Positions 1 through 5,642 of a DNA stretch of 7,072 nucleotides are shown here, one piece after another. Within the stretch, counting starts at the first letter, position 1. The number at the start of each line of letters is the position of its first letter. Below the pieces are notes generated by a model. The model saw only the letters and a program-made list of their open reading frames with translations. It did not search any database and was not told the origin of the DNA. The DNA comes from CAYJWS01 sp964373925 (GTDB taxonomy: Bacteria > Patescibacteriota > Patescibacteriia > Buchananbacterales > GWA2-38-13), in NCBI GenBank assembly GCA_964373925.1, contig CAYJWS010000061.1, positions 1 through 7,072 of the forward strand, written 5' to 3'. The position numbers and the translations under genes were made by a program.

Positions 1-2
1 GG

Positions 3-92
3 ATTGGTGGCGGTGCGAATCAGTATGATGATGCGATGCGTGTTCGTGCCCGCACGCGCATTTATGGTCTTTTATGTGTGAATCTTCCATAA
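3..92 (+). CDS. 3' end of an unidentified protein gene (partial)
   Basis: This is an open reading frame entering from the left edge and ending at TAA 90-92. It gives 29 residues ending in RIYGLLCVNLP, preceded by a glycine-rich GGG and a run RVRARTR rich in arginine. The other two plus frames also run partly open, but this one has the most protein-like composition (GC-rich wobble bases up to the stop, then an abrupt change to AT-rich DNA). I do not recognise the family. A C-terminus of a surface or pilin-like protein is possible given pilM in the window, but nothing here shows it. Bases 93-150, up to the mutY stop, are AT-rich with no convincing hairpin terminator. Confidence 0.55.
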   Translation: MGGGANQYDDAMRVRARTRIYGLLCVNLP

Positions 93-150
93 AAATTTAT
101 TTATAATTTGTAAAGCAATATACATATTATAATGAAAAAAAATATATATA

Positions 151-1122
151 TCAAGGGGTAAAATCCTTAATTTCTTGTTTTGAAAATATCCCAAAATCAT
201 GCCTTCCCAAGAGGATTTGCGCGTTTACAAAAATTGTCGGCTTCCCTTTAATATACGTTTTTTTATGCGGAGGTCGCACGGAGAGCTCAAGGTTATAGTT
301 TTTCTTAAAATGTGCTTTGATTTTTTCTCGAGAATTACAATTGGATTCTAAAACAAACACTTCAAACACGTCGGGATTGGACGAGTAATATTCCTTATGA
401 TTTTTGTGAAGCCATAAAAACACCTGCGCGTCTTTCATGGGAAAACTTGATTTCTGCTTTAGCATCGTTATCTCGTTTTTTCCTTTTTCCTGAAAATATC
501 TGCATTGGCGCGATAGCGAGCAGATCGCGCACTTAGGATTTTTTAAGCAAACGCTGTTTGCAAAATCCATAACCGCGGAATTAAGCTTTTGCTTTTTATT
601 GCTTAAATTTTTTTCAAGCGCCACACGATCAACCGTGGCATTTTTTGAGCCATAAAAAAATCTTCCATACACGCGCTGGGCGTTGGTATCAAACGCAAGA
701 TTACTCTTGTCGCGGGCAAAACTTAAAATCGCCGAGGCGGTATACTCGCCAATTCCGGGAAGCGAAATAAGCCCTTCTTTTGTTTGAGGAAATTTTCCCT
801 TATACCTTGTAACTATAATTTTTGCCGTTTTAAGCATATGCTCTCCGCGGCGATAATATCCCAGGCCCTGATAGTATGGCAAAAACTCCCGCCAGGATGC
901 CCTTGCAAGATCAGTTACCCTTGGAAATCTCTTCAAAAATTTTCTATAATATTCAATAACTCTTGCAACCTGCGTTTGCTGAAGCATTACCTCGCTCACC
1001 CATACTTCATAAGCTGTAATATTTTTTTTCCTCCAGGGCAGATTTTTTCTTCCATGTTTTTCAAAAAAATCCAAAAGATTCTTTTCAAAAAATCTTGTTT
1101 TGTCTCGCTTGCGTATCAACAT
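151..1122 (-). CDS. mutY: A/G-specific adenine DNA glycosylase MutY
   Basis: The 323-residue product belongs to the MutY family, which removes adenine mispaired with 8-oxoguanine or guanine in base excision repair. Visible features in order: LPW near 28-30; WVSEVMLQQTQV at 41-52 with the catalytic Glu44; GLGYYRRGEHML at 86-97; the helix-hairpin-helix LPGIGEYTA at 121-129; the catalytic Asp145 in AFDTNAQRV; a four-cysteine iron-sulfur loop at C192, C198, C201 and C207; and a C-terminal domain from about 230 in the position of the NUDIX-like 8-oxoG-recognition domain. E. coli MutY is about 350 residues, so the length is near full. Two oddities: the first cysteine spacing is x5, where the canonical loop is x6, and the usual D-G-N-V around the catalytic Asp is D-T-N-A. 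The start ATG (1122-1120) has no Shine-Dalgarno. The gene is divergent from the BlaI-like gene. A thymine or other HhH-GPD glycosylase is the alternative, but SEVMLQQTQV favours MutY. Confidence 0.93.
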   Translation of the reverse strand: MLIRKRDKTRFFEKNLLDFFEKHGRKNLPWRKKNITAYEVWVSEVMLQQTQVARVIEYYRKFLKRFPRVTDLARASWREFLPYYQGLGYYRRGEHMLKTAKIIVTRYKGKFPQTKEGLISLPGIGEYTASAILSFARDKSNLAFDTNAQRVYGRFFYGSKNATVDRVALEKNLSNKKQKLNSAVMDFANSVCLKNPKCAICSLSRQCRYFQEKGKNEITMLKQKSSFPMKDAQVFLWLHKNHKEYYSSNPDVFEVFVLESNCNSREKIKAHFKKNYNLELSVRPPHKKTYIKGKPTIFVNAQILLGRHDFGIFSKQEIKDFTP

Positions 1123-1140
1123 ATGCGCTTGTGGAATAAT

Positions 1141-1156
1141 TACTTATATAATAGTA
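1141..1156 (+). promoter_or_regulatory. Candidate promoter -10 and BlaI-type operator upstream of blaI-like gene
   Basis: The 16-bp TACTTATATAATAGTA is an interrupted inverted repeat (TACT nn TATA nn AGTA). It contains a perfect TATAAT at 1147-1152, about 45 bp before the repressor start. No good -35 is visible at 17 bp. BlaI/MecI-family repressors bind short dyads over promoters and usually repress their own operon. Autoregulation, and possibly effects on divergent mutY, is inference. It shares TACT...AGTA ends with the palindrome at 1884-1902. Confidence 0.45.
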
Positions 1157-1196
1157 TGCTTATGGAGAAATTGAAAGAAGAAACAAAATTTCGCTT

Positions 1197-1583
1197 ATGA
1201 AAATTTTTAAAAGTAAAAAATTATTTGGCGAGCTTGAGTCTGAAATTATGGAAATTTTATGGGAAAAAGATAACGCTTCGGTGAGAGATGTGCTTGAAAT
1301 ACTCCCAAAAAAAAGAAAAATTGCCTATACAACCGTTATGACAGTCATGTCACGGCTCTATGACAAAGGGCTTCTGGCAAGGGAGTTTGAGCAAAGCGGC
1401 GCGTATATCTATACGCCCTCGCTTGATAGAAAAACATATCTTAAAGATACCTCAAAAAAAGCCATAACAAGCCTCATCCAAAAATTTGGAGATATCGCCG
1501 TAGCCCAATTCATTGTTATTTTGGAAGAAGGAAATATCAAACGGCTAAAAGAATGGAAGAAAAAACTAAAAAGAATAAAATGA
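1197..1583 (+). CDS. BlaI/MecI/CopY-family transcriptional repressor
   Basis: The 128-residue protein matches the Penicillinase_R winged-helix family. It opens with FGELESEIMEILWEKD (about 10-25), has ASVRDVLEIL as the next helix, then the recognition region IAYTTVMTVMSRLYDKGLL (about 42-60) and the wing with GAYIYTP (about 68-74). The C-terminal half (about 75-128) is the dimerisation region that, in BlaI and MecI, is cleaved on induction; it ends in a lysine-rich tail. The length is typical of the family. The start is ATG 1197, with only a purine-rich stretch upstream. Its stop codon overlaps the next start as ATGA (1580-1583), the usual arrangement for a BlaI repressor with its M56 sensor protease, but that partner is broken here. 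Likely targets are its own promoter and the promoter at 1865-1893. A role in beta-lactam response is not implied; many homologues regulate other genes. Confidence 0.9.
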   Translation: MKIFKSKKLFGELESEIMEILWEKDNASVRDVLEILPKKRKIAYTTVMTVMSRLYDKGLLAREFEQSGAYIYTPSLDRKTYLKDTSKKAITSLIQKFGDIAVAQFIVILEEGNIKRLKEWKKKLKRIK

Positions 1584-1861
1584 AAAAACTGCAAAAAAAA
1601 CTCACAATACTTTTTTATGAACTTTCCGGAGCAATCTTTTTGCTTATTTTTTCTTTGACTTTTTTAAGCGTCAAATTGTATCCGGGAGTAATACTTCTCG
1701 CAAAAAATCTTTTCGGCGCGACGCGCGTAGTGTGCAATTGCACGAGCTTTTACAGAAAGCGTGTGCAAAAAAAACAGGCGTTTCATGCGAAGAAACATAT
1801 TTTTTGGAAAGCCCATTGTGCCAATAGCAAAAAACAGTCTAATCCCCTGTGGATAAAATAA
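1580..1861 (+). pseudogene. Broken M56 (BlaR1/MecR1-like) membrane peptidase gene
   Basis: ATG 1580 overlaps the repressor stop. The frame starts with a lysine-rich stretch and two hydrophobic segments (about residues 8-30 and 34-46, containing FLLIFSLTFLSVKLYPG), as at the N-terminus of M56 sensor proteases. After about 1712-1720 the frame loses protein character (cysteine- and lysine-rich) and stops at 1859-1861. The -1 frame from 1720 instead reads 35 residues that look coding: VQLHELLQKACAKKTGVSCE followed by ETYFLESPLCQ, ending at TAG 1825-1827. The simplest reading is a frameshift near 1715-1725 followed by loss of the remainder, including the HExxH zinc-protease motif, which is absent. 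M56 identity rests on the position behind a BlaI-type gene, the membrane segments and the SP motif typical of the region before the catalytic domain. An intact small membrane protein in the first frame is the alternative. Confidence 0.6.
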
Positions 1862-1864
1862 TTT

Positions 1865-1893
1865 TTGACAAAAATATATTTACCTACTATAAT
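1865..1893 (+). promoter_or_regulatory. Consensus sigma70-type promoter
   Basis: TTGACA (1865-1870), a 17-bp spacer and TATAAT (1888-1893) make a perfect consensus promoter pointing toward the DsbA-like gene, 247 bp downstream of the -10. It lies directly behind the truncated M56 remnant. The -10 is covered by the palindrome at 1884-1902, so it is probably strong but repressed. Confidence 0.75.
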
Positions 1894-1902
1894 ATATAGT
1901 AG
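1884..1902 (+). promoter_or_regulatory. Palindromic operator over the -10, candidate BlaI-type site
   Basis: CTACTATAATATATAGTAG is a perfect inverted repeat with 8-bp arms (CTACTATA and TATAGTAG) around ATA. It covers the TATAAT of the promoter at 1865-1893. A bound dimer would block RNA polymerase. The TACT...AGTA ends recur in the dyad in front of the blaI-like gene. Assignment to that repressor is inferred from this similarity and proximity. Confidence 0.55.
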
Positions 1903-1903
1903 T

Positions 1904-1952
1904 CAATAAAATCCTATATATTTAGGACTTACTATATATTTAGGATTTATTG
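1904..1952. repeat. Overlapping direct and inverted repeats downstream of the operator
   Basis: The 14-mer CTATATATTTAGGA occurs twice, at 1914-1927 and 1932-1945, an 18-bp period. The block is also bounded by an inverted repeat: CAATAAAATCCTA (1904-1916) against TAGGATTTATTG (1941-1952), perfect except for one extra A. In the transcript from 1865-1893 this would form an early leader hairpin. As DNA it could hold extra repressor sites, since TACT recurs at 1930-1933. Function is unknown. Confidence 0.5.
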
Positions 1953-2085
1953 GTTTGCCTTCTTTCTGTCATCCTCGCCCCGTATCAATGTACGGGGTAA
2001 ACTCCAGCGGGGATCCATGATAAGAATTATTTTCAAGACATGGATTCCCATTTTCATGGGAATAACAATAAAAAAATAGGCAAAC
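1953..2085. repeat. Palindromic dispersed-repeat-like element A
   Basis: The element is bounded by an 8-bp inverted repeat, GTTTGCCT (1953-1960) and AGGCAAAC (2078-2085). Inside are nested dyads: CCCCGTA/TACGGGG (1978-1997), GGGGATCCATG (2009-2019) against CATGGATTCCC (2039-2049), and TTCCCAT/ATGGGAA (2045-2062). The tgtcatcc...gggaataaca outline resembles palindromic intergenic repeats common in many bacterial genomes. It carries no ORF and sits in the leader of the DsbA-like gene. Confidence 0.6.
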
Positions 2086-2097
2086 GCATAAGCACTA

Positions 2098-2103
2098 TAT
2101 AAT
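2098..2103 (+). promoter_or_regulatory. Possible -10 box of the DsbA-like gene
   Basis: TATAAT lies 36 bp before the ATG at 2140, but no recognisable -35 is present at 16-18 bp. It may be a proximal promoter additional to the strong one at 1865-1893, or simply AT-rich background. Confidence 0.3.
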
Positions 2104-2139
2104 AATATTAAAAAAATAATTCATAACGCATAACTTTAT

Positions 2140-2886
2140 ATGCCGGAACAAAGCCAAATGCCGCAAATAACGCCAAAGGCCACTTTTATCATAGGTGTGC
2201 TTGGAGGCGTCGCGGTAATTAGCACCATTGGATTTTTTGTGCTTTTAGCAAAAGGATCTATTGGAAATAATTCGGGATCGGATTCTTATGTTGACGCGAG
2301 AAACACAGCGCCAACTGCTACTCCAAGCGTAACGCCAGAGCGGCCGGAGGGAAATCCTTCAGCGCTTCCCGCAGTTGGAAAAGATGACTATATACTGGGA
2401 GACAAAAACGCAAAGGTCACGTTAATTGCATATGAGGATTTTGAATGCCCATTCTGCTTGCGCCATAAGCCCACAATTGACCAAATATTGTCGCAATACA
2501 AAGGCAAGGTTCGGTTCGTCTACAGGCACTTTCCCCTAAGTTTTCATCCGCAGGCTCAAAAATCCGCTGAAGCATATGAGTGCGCGGGTGAACTAGGTGG
2601 CGCAGAAAAAGCTTATCTTATGCACGACAAAATATTTGAAGCAAACGCGGCAGGAGCTATGAGCGTTGACAAGTGGAAGAGTATTGCAAAAGATCTCAAG
2701 CTCAATACCTCTAAATTTAACGACTGCCTTGATTCCGGAAAATACGCGAGCAAAATCAGCAAACAAATGTCAGAAGGCACCGCAGCAGGTGTCTCTGGAA
2801 CACCAGCGACATTCGTGAACGGCAAACTTGTTTCAGGCGCCGTGCCCTTTGAGCAATTCAAGGCTATTATTGACGGCCTGCTGTAA
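2140..2886 (+). CDS. Membrane-anchored DsbA-like thiol-disulfide oxidoreductase
   Basis: The 248-residue protein has a short cytoplasmic N-terminus, one membrane segment at about 15-38 (signal anchor), and a Ser/Thr/Pro-rich linker to about 80. A thioredoxin-fold domain of the Thioredoxin_4/DsbA type then runs from about 82 to 248. The redox motif CPFC is at 103-106 in AYEDFECPFC, and the cis-proline is in SGTPATF (Thr221-Pro222). Two further cysteines, C148 and C196, could form a second disulfide as in some relatives. It should act outside the membrane, introducing or shuffling disulfides in exported proteins. The start ATG 2140 has no Shine-Dalgarno; it is chosen because it places a short polar stretch before the membrane segment. 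The gene is followed by an intrinsic terminator. Promoter and operator positions suggest possible control by the BlaI-type repressor, which is inference. No DsbB or VKOR partner is seen in the window. Confidence 0.92.
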   Translation: MPEQSQMPQITPKATFIIGVLGGVAVISTIGFFVLLAKGSIGNNSGSDSYVDARNTAPTATPSVTPERPEGNPSALPAVGKDDYILGDKNAKVTLIAYEDFECPFCLRHKPTIDQILSQYKGKVRFVYRHFPLSFHPQAQKSAEAYECAGELGGAEKAYLMHDKIFEANAAGAMSVDKWKSIAKDLKLNTSKFNDCLDSGKYASKISKQMSEGTAAGVSGTPATFVNGKLVSGAVPFEQFKAIIDGLL

Positions 2887-2901
2887 AAACATCTTTTAAA
2901 C

Positions 2902-2931
2902 AAAAGGGCGGGGCACTAGCCTCGTCTTTTT
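2902..2931 (+). terminator. Intrinsic terminator after the DsbA-like gene
   Basis: A 13-bp stem (2902-2914 with 2919-2931) has loop ACTA. It includes several G-U pairs around a GGGGC/GCCTC core, and its 3' arm ends in TTTTT. It begins 16 bp after the stop codon. Confidence 0.8.
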
Positions 2932-2943
2932 GTATACTTACTA

Positions 2944-3085
2944 AATTACGAAACTCACCTTTTATTAGTCCATGAGCCCTGTCGAAGGGCTACCTTAAGC
3001 CAAACAACTATCCTTCGACCATTCGGCCTCGAGCTCATGGCCGAGAGGCAAGCTTAGGAAGTAACTTTTTTATAGTTTCGGAATT
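2944..3085. repeat. Palindromic MITE-like element B with imperfect terminal inverted repeats
   Basis: The ends AATTACGAAACT (2944-2955) and AGTTTCGGAATT (3074-3085) are inverted copies matching at 11 of 12 positions. Internal dyads include CCATGAGC/GCTCATGG (2970-2977 and 3033-3040), GTCGAAGG/CCTTCGAC (2981-2988 and 3012-3019) and AGCCCT/AGGGCT (2975-2991). TACTTA flanks the element on both sides at 2935-2940 and 3091-3096, a possible short target duplication separated by a few bases from the ends. It has no ORF. The gtcgaaggg-type core resembles widespread palindromic intergenic repeats. It lies between two converging genes and could fold in either transcript. Confidence 0.55.
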
Positions 3086-3100
3086 CAAGGTACTTAAATA

Positions 3101-4249
3101 TCAGCTTGCAAATGAATGTATTGATATGGAGCGCGCCCGAGGAACTTCCACAAAAGATTGCGCTTGATGTAATAGGTTTATTCCTTGTGTTTCAGGCGCT
3201 GCCTCTAAAGCACGCAAAGCGAGTCCAAGCACATTGGCAAAATACAAACATCGGATGTTTTTTGCGTCCTTTTCAGAAATGTTTAATTTTTTAAGCGGAT
3301 TTCGTATTTCTATGTTTTGACGGAATTTTGACTGGAAAAATTTATGAATTCCCGGCACATACGCGCCTCCTCCGCACAAAATTATGGAATCAATATCGCT
3401 TTTAGCGCTGTACAAATGATATTGGATGTAGCGCTTTAAATCTTTCACAATGACATTGAGTTCTTTTTCAATGGCTGATGCGATCTCAATATTGCAACGG
3501 CGAGAAAATATATGAGCAGTCCTTTTTAATTGTTCCGCCCGATGGAGTGGAATTTTTAGCGTACTCGCAATCCTATTGGTTATGGACTCTCCGCCATGAG
3601 GAATCAAAAAAATATGCGCTATAGTATTATTTTCAAATAATCCAACATTGGTTGTGCGCGCTCCAATATCCGCTATTAGGATTGTCTTGTGCGCGTCTGA
3701 AGGGTGCAAAAGCGCGCGCGAAAGGCTCAATGTTTCAATATCAAAAACCAAAGGAATGAAGCCGACCTCTCGTAGCACATGATAATAAGAATGGATAAAT
3801 GCTTTTGGAGCGGCAGCAAAAAAAATATTCTGATGTTCTTCGTCTTGCGAAATAACTTTAAAATCAAAATAATTATCTTGTACACTTACAGGGTGGCTTG
3901 TCTCAACCTCATGGAGAATAGACATCTTAAGAGACTTGCCCTGTAAAGATAAAGGCAGATTTACAACCGTCGTAAAAATCTGCGAATCCGGCAGCGATAA
4001 AAGGCAAAGCCCGCCATCTATCGGGTTTGGACGCGCGCATACAAGAAGCTCTTTAAGGGATTTTTTTAAATGCTCCGCATTCATTATCTTGCCGTCATGG
4101 ACTATTCCATACGGCAAAAGCATTCTGTTGTATGAAAAAATTTTTGGTTTAAGAATTCCCCTCTCAAGGCTCATGAGCTCTACGGAAGCATCGGAGATAT
4201 CAAGCGCTGTCAGTTTTTTAAATGAATAAGAAAACATAACGCATTTCAT
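3101..4249 (-). CDS. pilM: PilM-like type IV pilus assembly ATPase
   Basis: The 382-residue protein has the actin/FtsA-like ATPase fold of PilM: phosphate-1 motif ALDISDASVEL (15-25), phosphate-2 motif DIGARTTNVGLF (194-205), the IPHGGESITNRIA segment (216-228), and the adenosine motif LCGGGAYVPGI (291-301). GINLL (356-360) follows near the C-terminus. PilM is a cytoplasmic ring protein that binds the N-terminal tail of PilN and links the pilus motors to the membrane alignment complex. Unusually, no pilN or pilO follows in the window: downstream there is only a palindromic repeat and the converging DsbA-like gene. Interestingly, the motif INLL, usually at the PilN N-terminus, appears here near the PilM C-terminus, which may reflect a short remnant or chance. 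The start ATG (4249-4247) overlaps the response-regulator stop as ATGA, indicating translational coupling. An FtsA- or SHS2-type relative with another role is the alternative. Confidence 0.87.
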   Translation of the reverse strand: MKCVMFSYSFKKLTALDISDASVELMSLERGILKPKIFSYNRMLLPYGIVHDGKIMNAEHLKKSLKELLVCARPNPIDGGLCLLSLPDSQIFTTVVNLPLSLQGKSLKMSILHEVETSHPVSVQDNYFDFKVISQDEEHQNIFFAAAPKAFIHSYYHVLREVGFIPLVFDIETLSLSRALLHPSDAHKTILIADIGARTTNVGLFENNTIAHIFLIPHGGESITNRIASTLKIPLHRAEQLKRTAHIFSRRCNIEIASAIEKELNVIVKDLKRYIQYHLYSAKSDIDSIILCGGGAYVPGIHKFFQSKFRQNIEIRNPLKKLNISEKDAKNIRCLYFANVLGLALRALEAAPETQGINLLHQAQSFVEVPRARSISIHSFAS

Positions 4250-4626
4250 TTCATTTGTCGGATTTTTGAGATTACCTGATCAAATGTTGAAGAATTTTTT
4301 ATAAAATATCCTTTAATATTATACTGCGCGGTTTCGGCAACCCTTTTTGCGTCGTTTAACTGCGTGATGATAAACACCGCAGTATCACTTAAATCTCCAT
4401 CCGAGTTGTATCGCAACTTTTTTAAAAATCCAATGCCATCAAGCTTGGGCATAACAATATCAAGAAGCACGACGTCGGGTTTTTCGCTCTTTAAAAACTC
4501 AAGCCCCTCTTCTCCATCGCCGGCAGAAAAAACTTTCATATCTTTCTGCCCTAAAAACTTTCCAAGAAATTCTTGTACAAACTCCTTATCATCATCAATA
4601 ATCAATATTTTTTTAGATTTTAACAT
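4246..4626 (-). CDS. Single-domain (REC-only) response regulator
   Basis: The 126-residue protein is a receiver domain only. The acidic pocket is ILIIDDD (8-13, Asp11 and Asp12), the phospho-acceptor is Asp56 in VVLLDIVMPKLDG, the switch Thr is T88 in FIITQ, and the conserved Lys is K110 in GYFIKN. No output domain follows, so it probably acts by protein contact, like CheY-type or pilus-motility regulators. It is directly upstream of pilM with a 4-nt ATGA overlap, so the two are probably co-translated and a role in controlling pilus assembly is plausible (inference). No histidine kinase is in the window. The ATG (4626-4624) has no Shine-Dalgarno and is about 32 bp after an extended -10 promoter. 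Confidence 0.92.
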   Translation of the reverse strand: MLKSKKILIIDDDKEFVQEFLGKFLGQKDMKVFSAGDGEEGLEFLKSEKPDVVLLDIVMPKLDGIGFLKKLRYNSDGDLSDTAVFIITQLNDAKRVAETAQYNIKGYFIKNSSTFDQVISKIRQMK

Positions 4627-4657
4627 ATGTTTTGGTTAGGATAAAGTATTTGTGAAT

Positions 4658-4666
4658 ATTATACCA
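4658..4666 (-). promoter_or_regulatory. Extended -10 promoter of the response regulator-pilM operon
   Basis: On the minus strand, TATGGTATAAT gives a perfect TATAAT (4658-4663) with the TG of an extended -10 (4665-4666). At 17 bp the -35 position (4681-4686) is just TTTTTT, which is the U-tract of the preceding terminator, so activity would rely on the extended -10. The same TATGGTATAAT string forms the -10 of the TrmB-like gene. Confidence 0.6.
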
Positions 4667-4680
4667 TAATTGCCAAAATA

Positions 4681-4703
4681 AAAAAACCGAGAGTTTTGCC
4701 CTC
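4681..4703 (-). terminator. Probable intrinsic terminator of the TrmB-like gene
   Basis: Read on the minus strand, GAGGG (4703-4699), loop CAAAA and CTCTC (4693-4689, one G-U pair) are followed by GG and a run of six T (4686-4681). It lies 25 bp after the stop codon. The stem is short, so termination may be partial, with some read-through into the response regulator and pilM. Confidence 0.5.
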
Positions 4704-4727
4704 TATTTTTGTAAAAAAAGATATTGG

Positions 4728-5495
4728 TTACATCTTATTCTTTGTAGAGCGGTTTTTCGCGGCTTCCCACGCAAGTTCAAATAAGGACACAAGCGTCTTA
4801 TATATTTCCTCGTCTTGGATGATCACGCCGGAAAGTTTTTTGCCGCCAAGCGAGGCGATTCGAACCTTATTGTCAAAAAGCGCTATATCGGCGCTTATGG
4901 GGAATTCTCCTTCAGAAATCTTAATTCTTTCTCCGTCTGGAGTTGATTGGAGCTCACCTTGTTTTTTTGTGTAGAGCACTTTTGTATTTATCTTTTTTTG
5001 AATGCGGATCTGCCTTGCTTGGAATACCTCATCTTGATTAAATATATGTATCAAATTATCAACCGAGTATATCATGCGAACAACCTTGTCCTTGCATGAC
5101 ATCATCTCGTTGATCATGGTGCGAAGTCCTTCTTTGCCCTCAAAAAACCTAACAGTTGGCTTGTCTTCTTGGCGATTATAAATCGCCCGAAGCTCCGGAA
5201 GAAGGGTTTGCATGTATTTCTGCTTTTCCTCAATCTCTTTTTTCTGCAATGCGAATAAACTTCCCAAAGTTTCCGGACTTTCTGCCATATAATATATCTT
5301 TTTTTCTTTTTGATACGTGCTTGCCAACCCTTTTTTAATAAGCGAATCTAATATAACATAGGTTGTCGTCCTGTTTACAACGGCTTTTTTCGCGATATCT
5401 TGCACTGAAGACTGCGCTAATTCCAAAGTGGCAAGGTATACCCTTGCTTCTTTTTCCGTCAAGCCAATGTTTTCCAAATCTTTAAGAAGAGACAT
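4728..5495 (-). CDS. TrmB-family transcriptional regulator
   Basis: The 255-residue protein starts with a TrmB winged helix (about 1-70): LKDLENIGLTEKEARVYLAT, then SVQDIAKKAVVNRTTTYVIL as helix-turn-helix and a wing ending at KKIYYMAESPE. A charged helix (about 74-108) is a likely coiled-coil dimerisation segment. The C-terminal domain (about 113-246, from VRFFEGKEGLRTMINEMM to LFELAWEAAK) matches the effector half typical of TrmB-like proteins in Patescibacteria and archaea, where TrmB binds sugars; the ligand here is unknown. The ATG (5495-5493) has no Shine-Dalgarno but is preceded by a structured leader of about 140 nt. It has its own promoter and a probable terminator, so it is likely monocistronic, with possible read-through to the downstream pilus genes. 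Targets cannot be told from the sequence. Confidence 0.9.
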   Translation of the reverse strand: MSLLKDLENIGLTEKEARVYLATLELAQSSVQDIAKKAVVNRTTTYVILDSLIKKGLASTYQKEKKIYYMAESPETLGSLFALQKKEIEEKQKYMQTLLPELRAIYNRQEDKPTVRFFEGKEGLRTMINEMMSCKDKVVRMIYSVDNLIHIFNQDEVFQARQIRIQKKINTKVLYTKKQGELQSTPDGERIKISEGEFPISADIALFDNKVRIASLGGKKLSGVIIQDEEIYKTLVSLFELAWEAAKNRSTKNKM

Positions 5496-5541
5496 TTTTA
5501 ATTAAATAAGTATGAAACCCAAAGCTCGCTCTGGACTCTTT

Positions 5542-5565
5542 TTCCCCGAAAACTTTCGTGGGGAA
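5542..5565 (-). other. Leader hairpin in the TrmB-like mRNA
   Basis: TTCCCC (5542-5547) pairs with GGGGAA (5560-5565), extended by CGAAA/TTTCG (5547-5551 and 5554-5558). It is about 47 bp upstream of the start codon in the transcript from the promoter at 5643-5671. No U-run follows on the minus strand, so it is not a terminator. It may affect translation or mRNA stability. Confidence 0.4.
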
Positions 5566-5581
5566 TTAAACTAATGACTCG

Positions 5582-5617
5582 TCCTCCGTAGTCCCGCGGC
5601 CGCGGGACGAAGGAGGA
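5582..5617. repeat. GC-rich palindromic element C in the TrmB-like leader
   Basis: An 18-bp perfect palindrome, GTCCCGCGGCCGCGGGAC (5591-5608), is nested in a TCCTCC/GGAGGA stem (5582-5587 and 5612-5617) with 3-nt internal loops. The GC-rich core contrasts strongly with the surrounding AT-rich DNA. Together with the hairpin at 5542-5565 it makes most of the 5' leader of the TrmB-like gene. No U-run follows on either strand. It looks like an inserted palindromic repeat unit. Confidence 0.6.
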
Positions 5618-5642
5618 TTAAAAATTTCTAAATAATATTTTT

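Noticed and set aside
784..1200. 138-codon plus-strand ORF antisense to mutY
   Set aside because: It lies opposite a well-supported mutY, has no recognisable domain and its composition follows the antisense of MutY codons.
1156..1200. A 14-codon ORF (MLMEKLKEETKFRL) ending as ATGA at the blaI-like start, a possible leader peptide
   Set aside because: It starts inside the operator/-10 region, so it would probably not be on the transcript, and it lacks an SD.
2613..2903. 96-codon minus-strand ORF
   Set aside because: Antisense shadow of the DsbA-like gene, crossing into its terminator.
3936..4229. 97-codon plus-strand ORF, and similar ones at 4364-4639, 4696-4974 and 5156-5338
   Set aside because: All lie opposite the clear pilM, response-regulator and TrmB-like genes and have no own signals.
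5591..5608. The GC-rich palindrome as an intrinsic terminator
   Set aside because: No U-run follows it on either strand.
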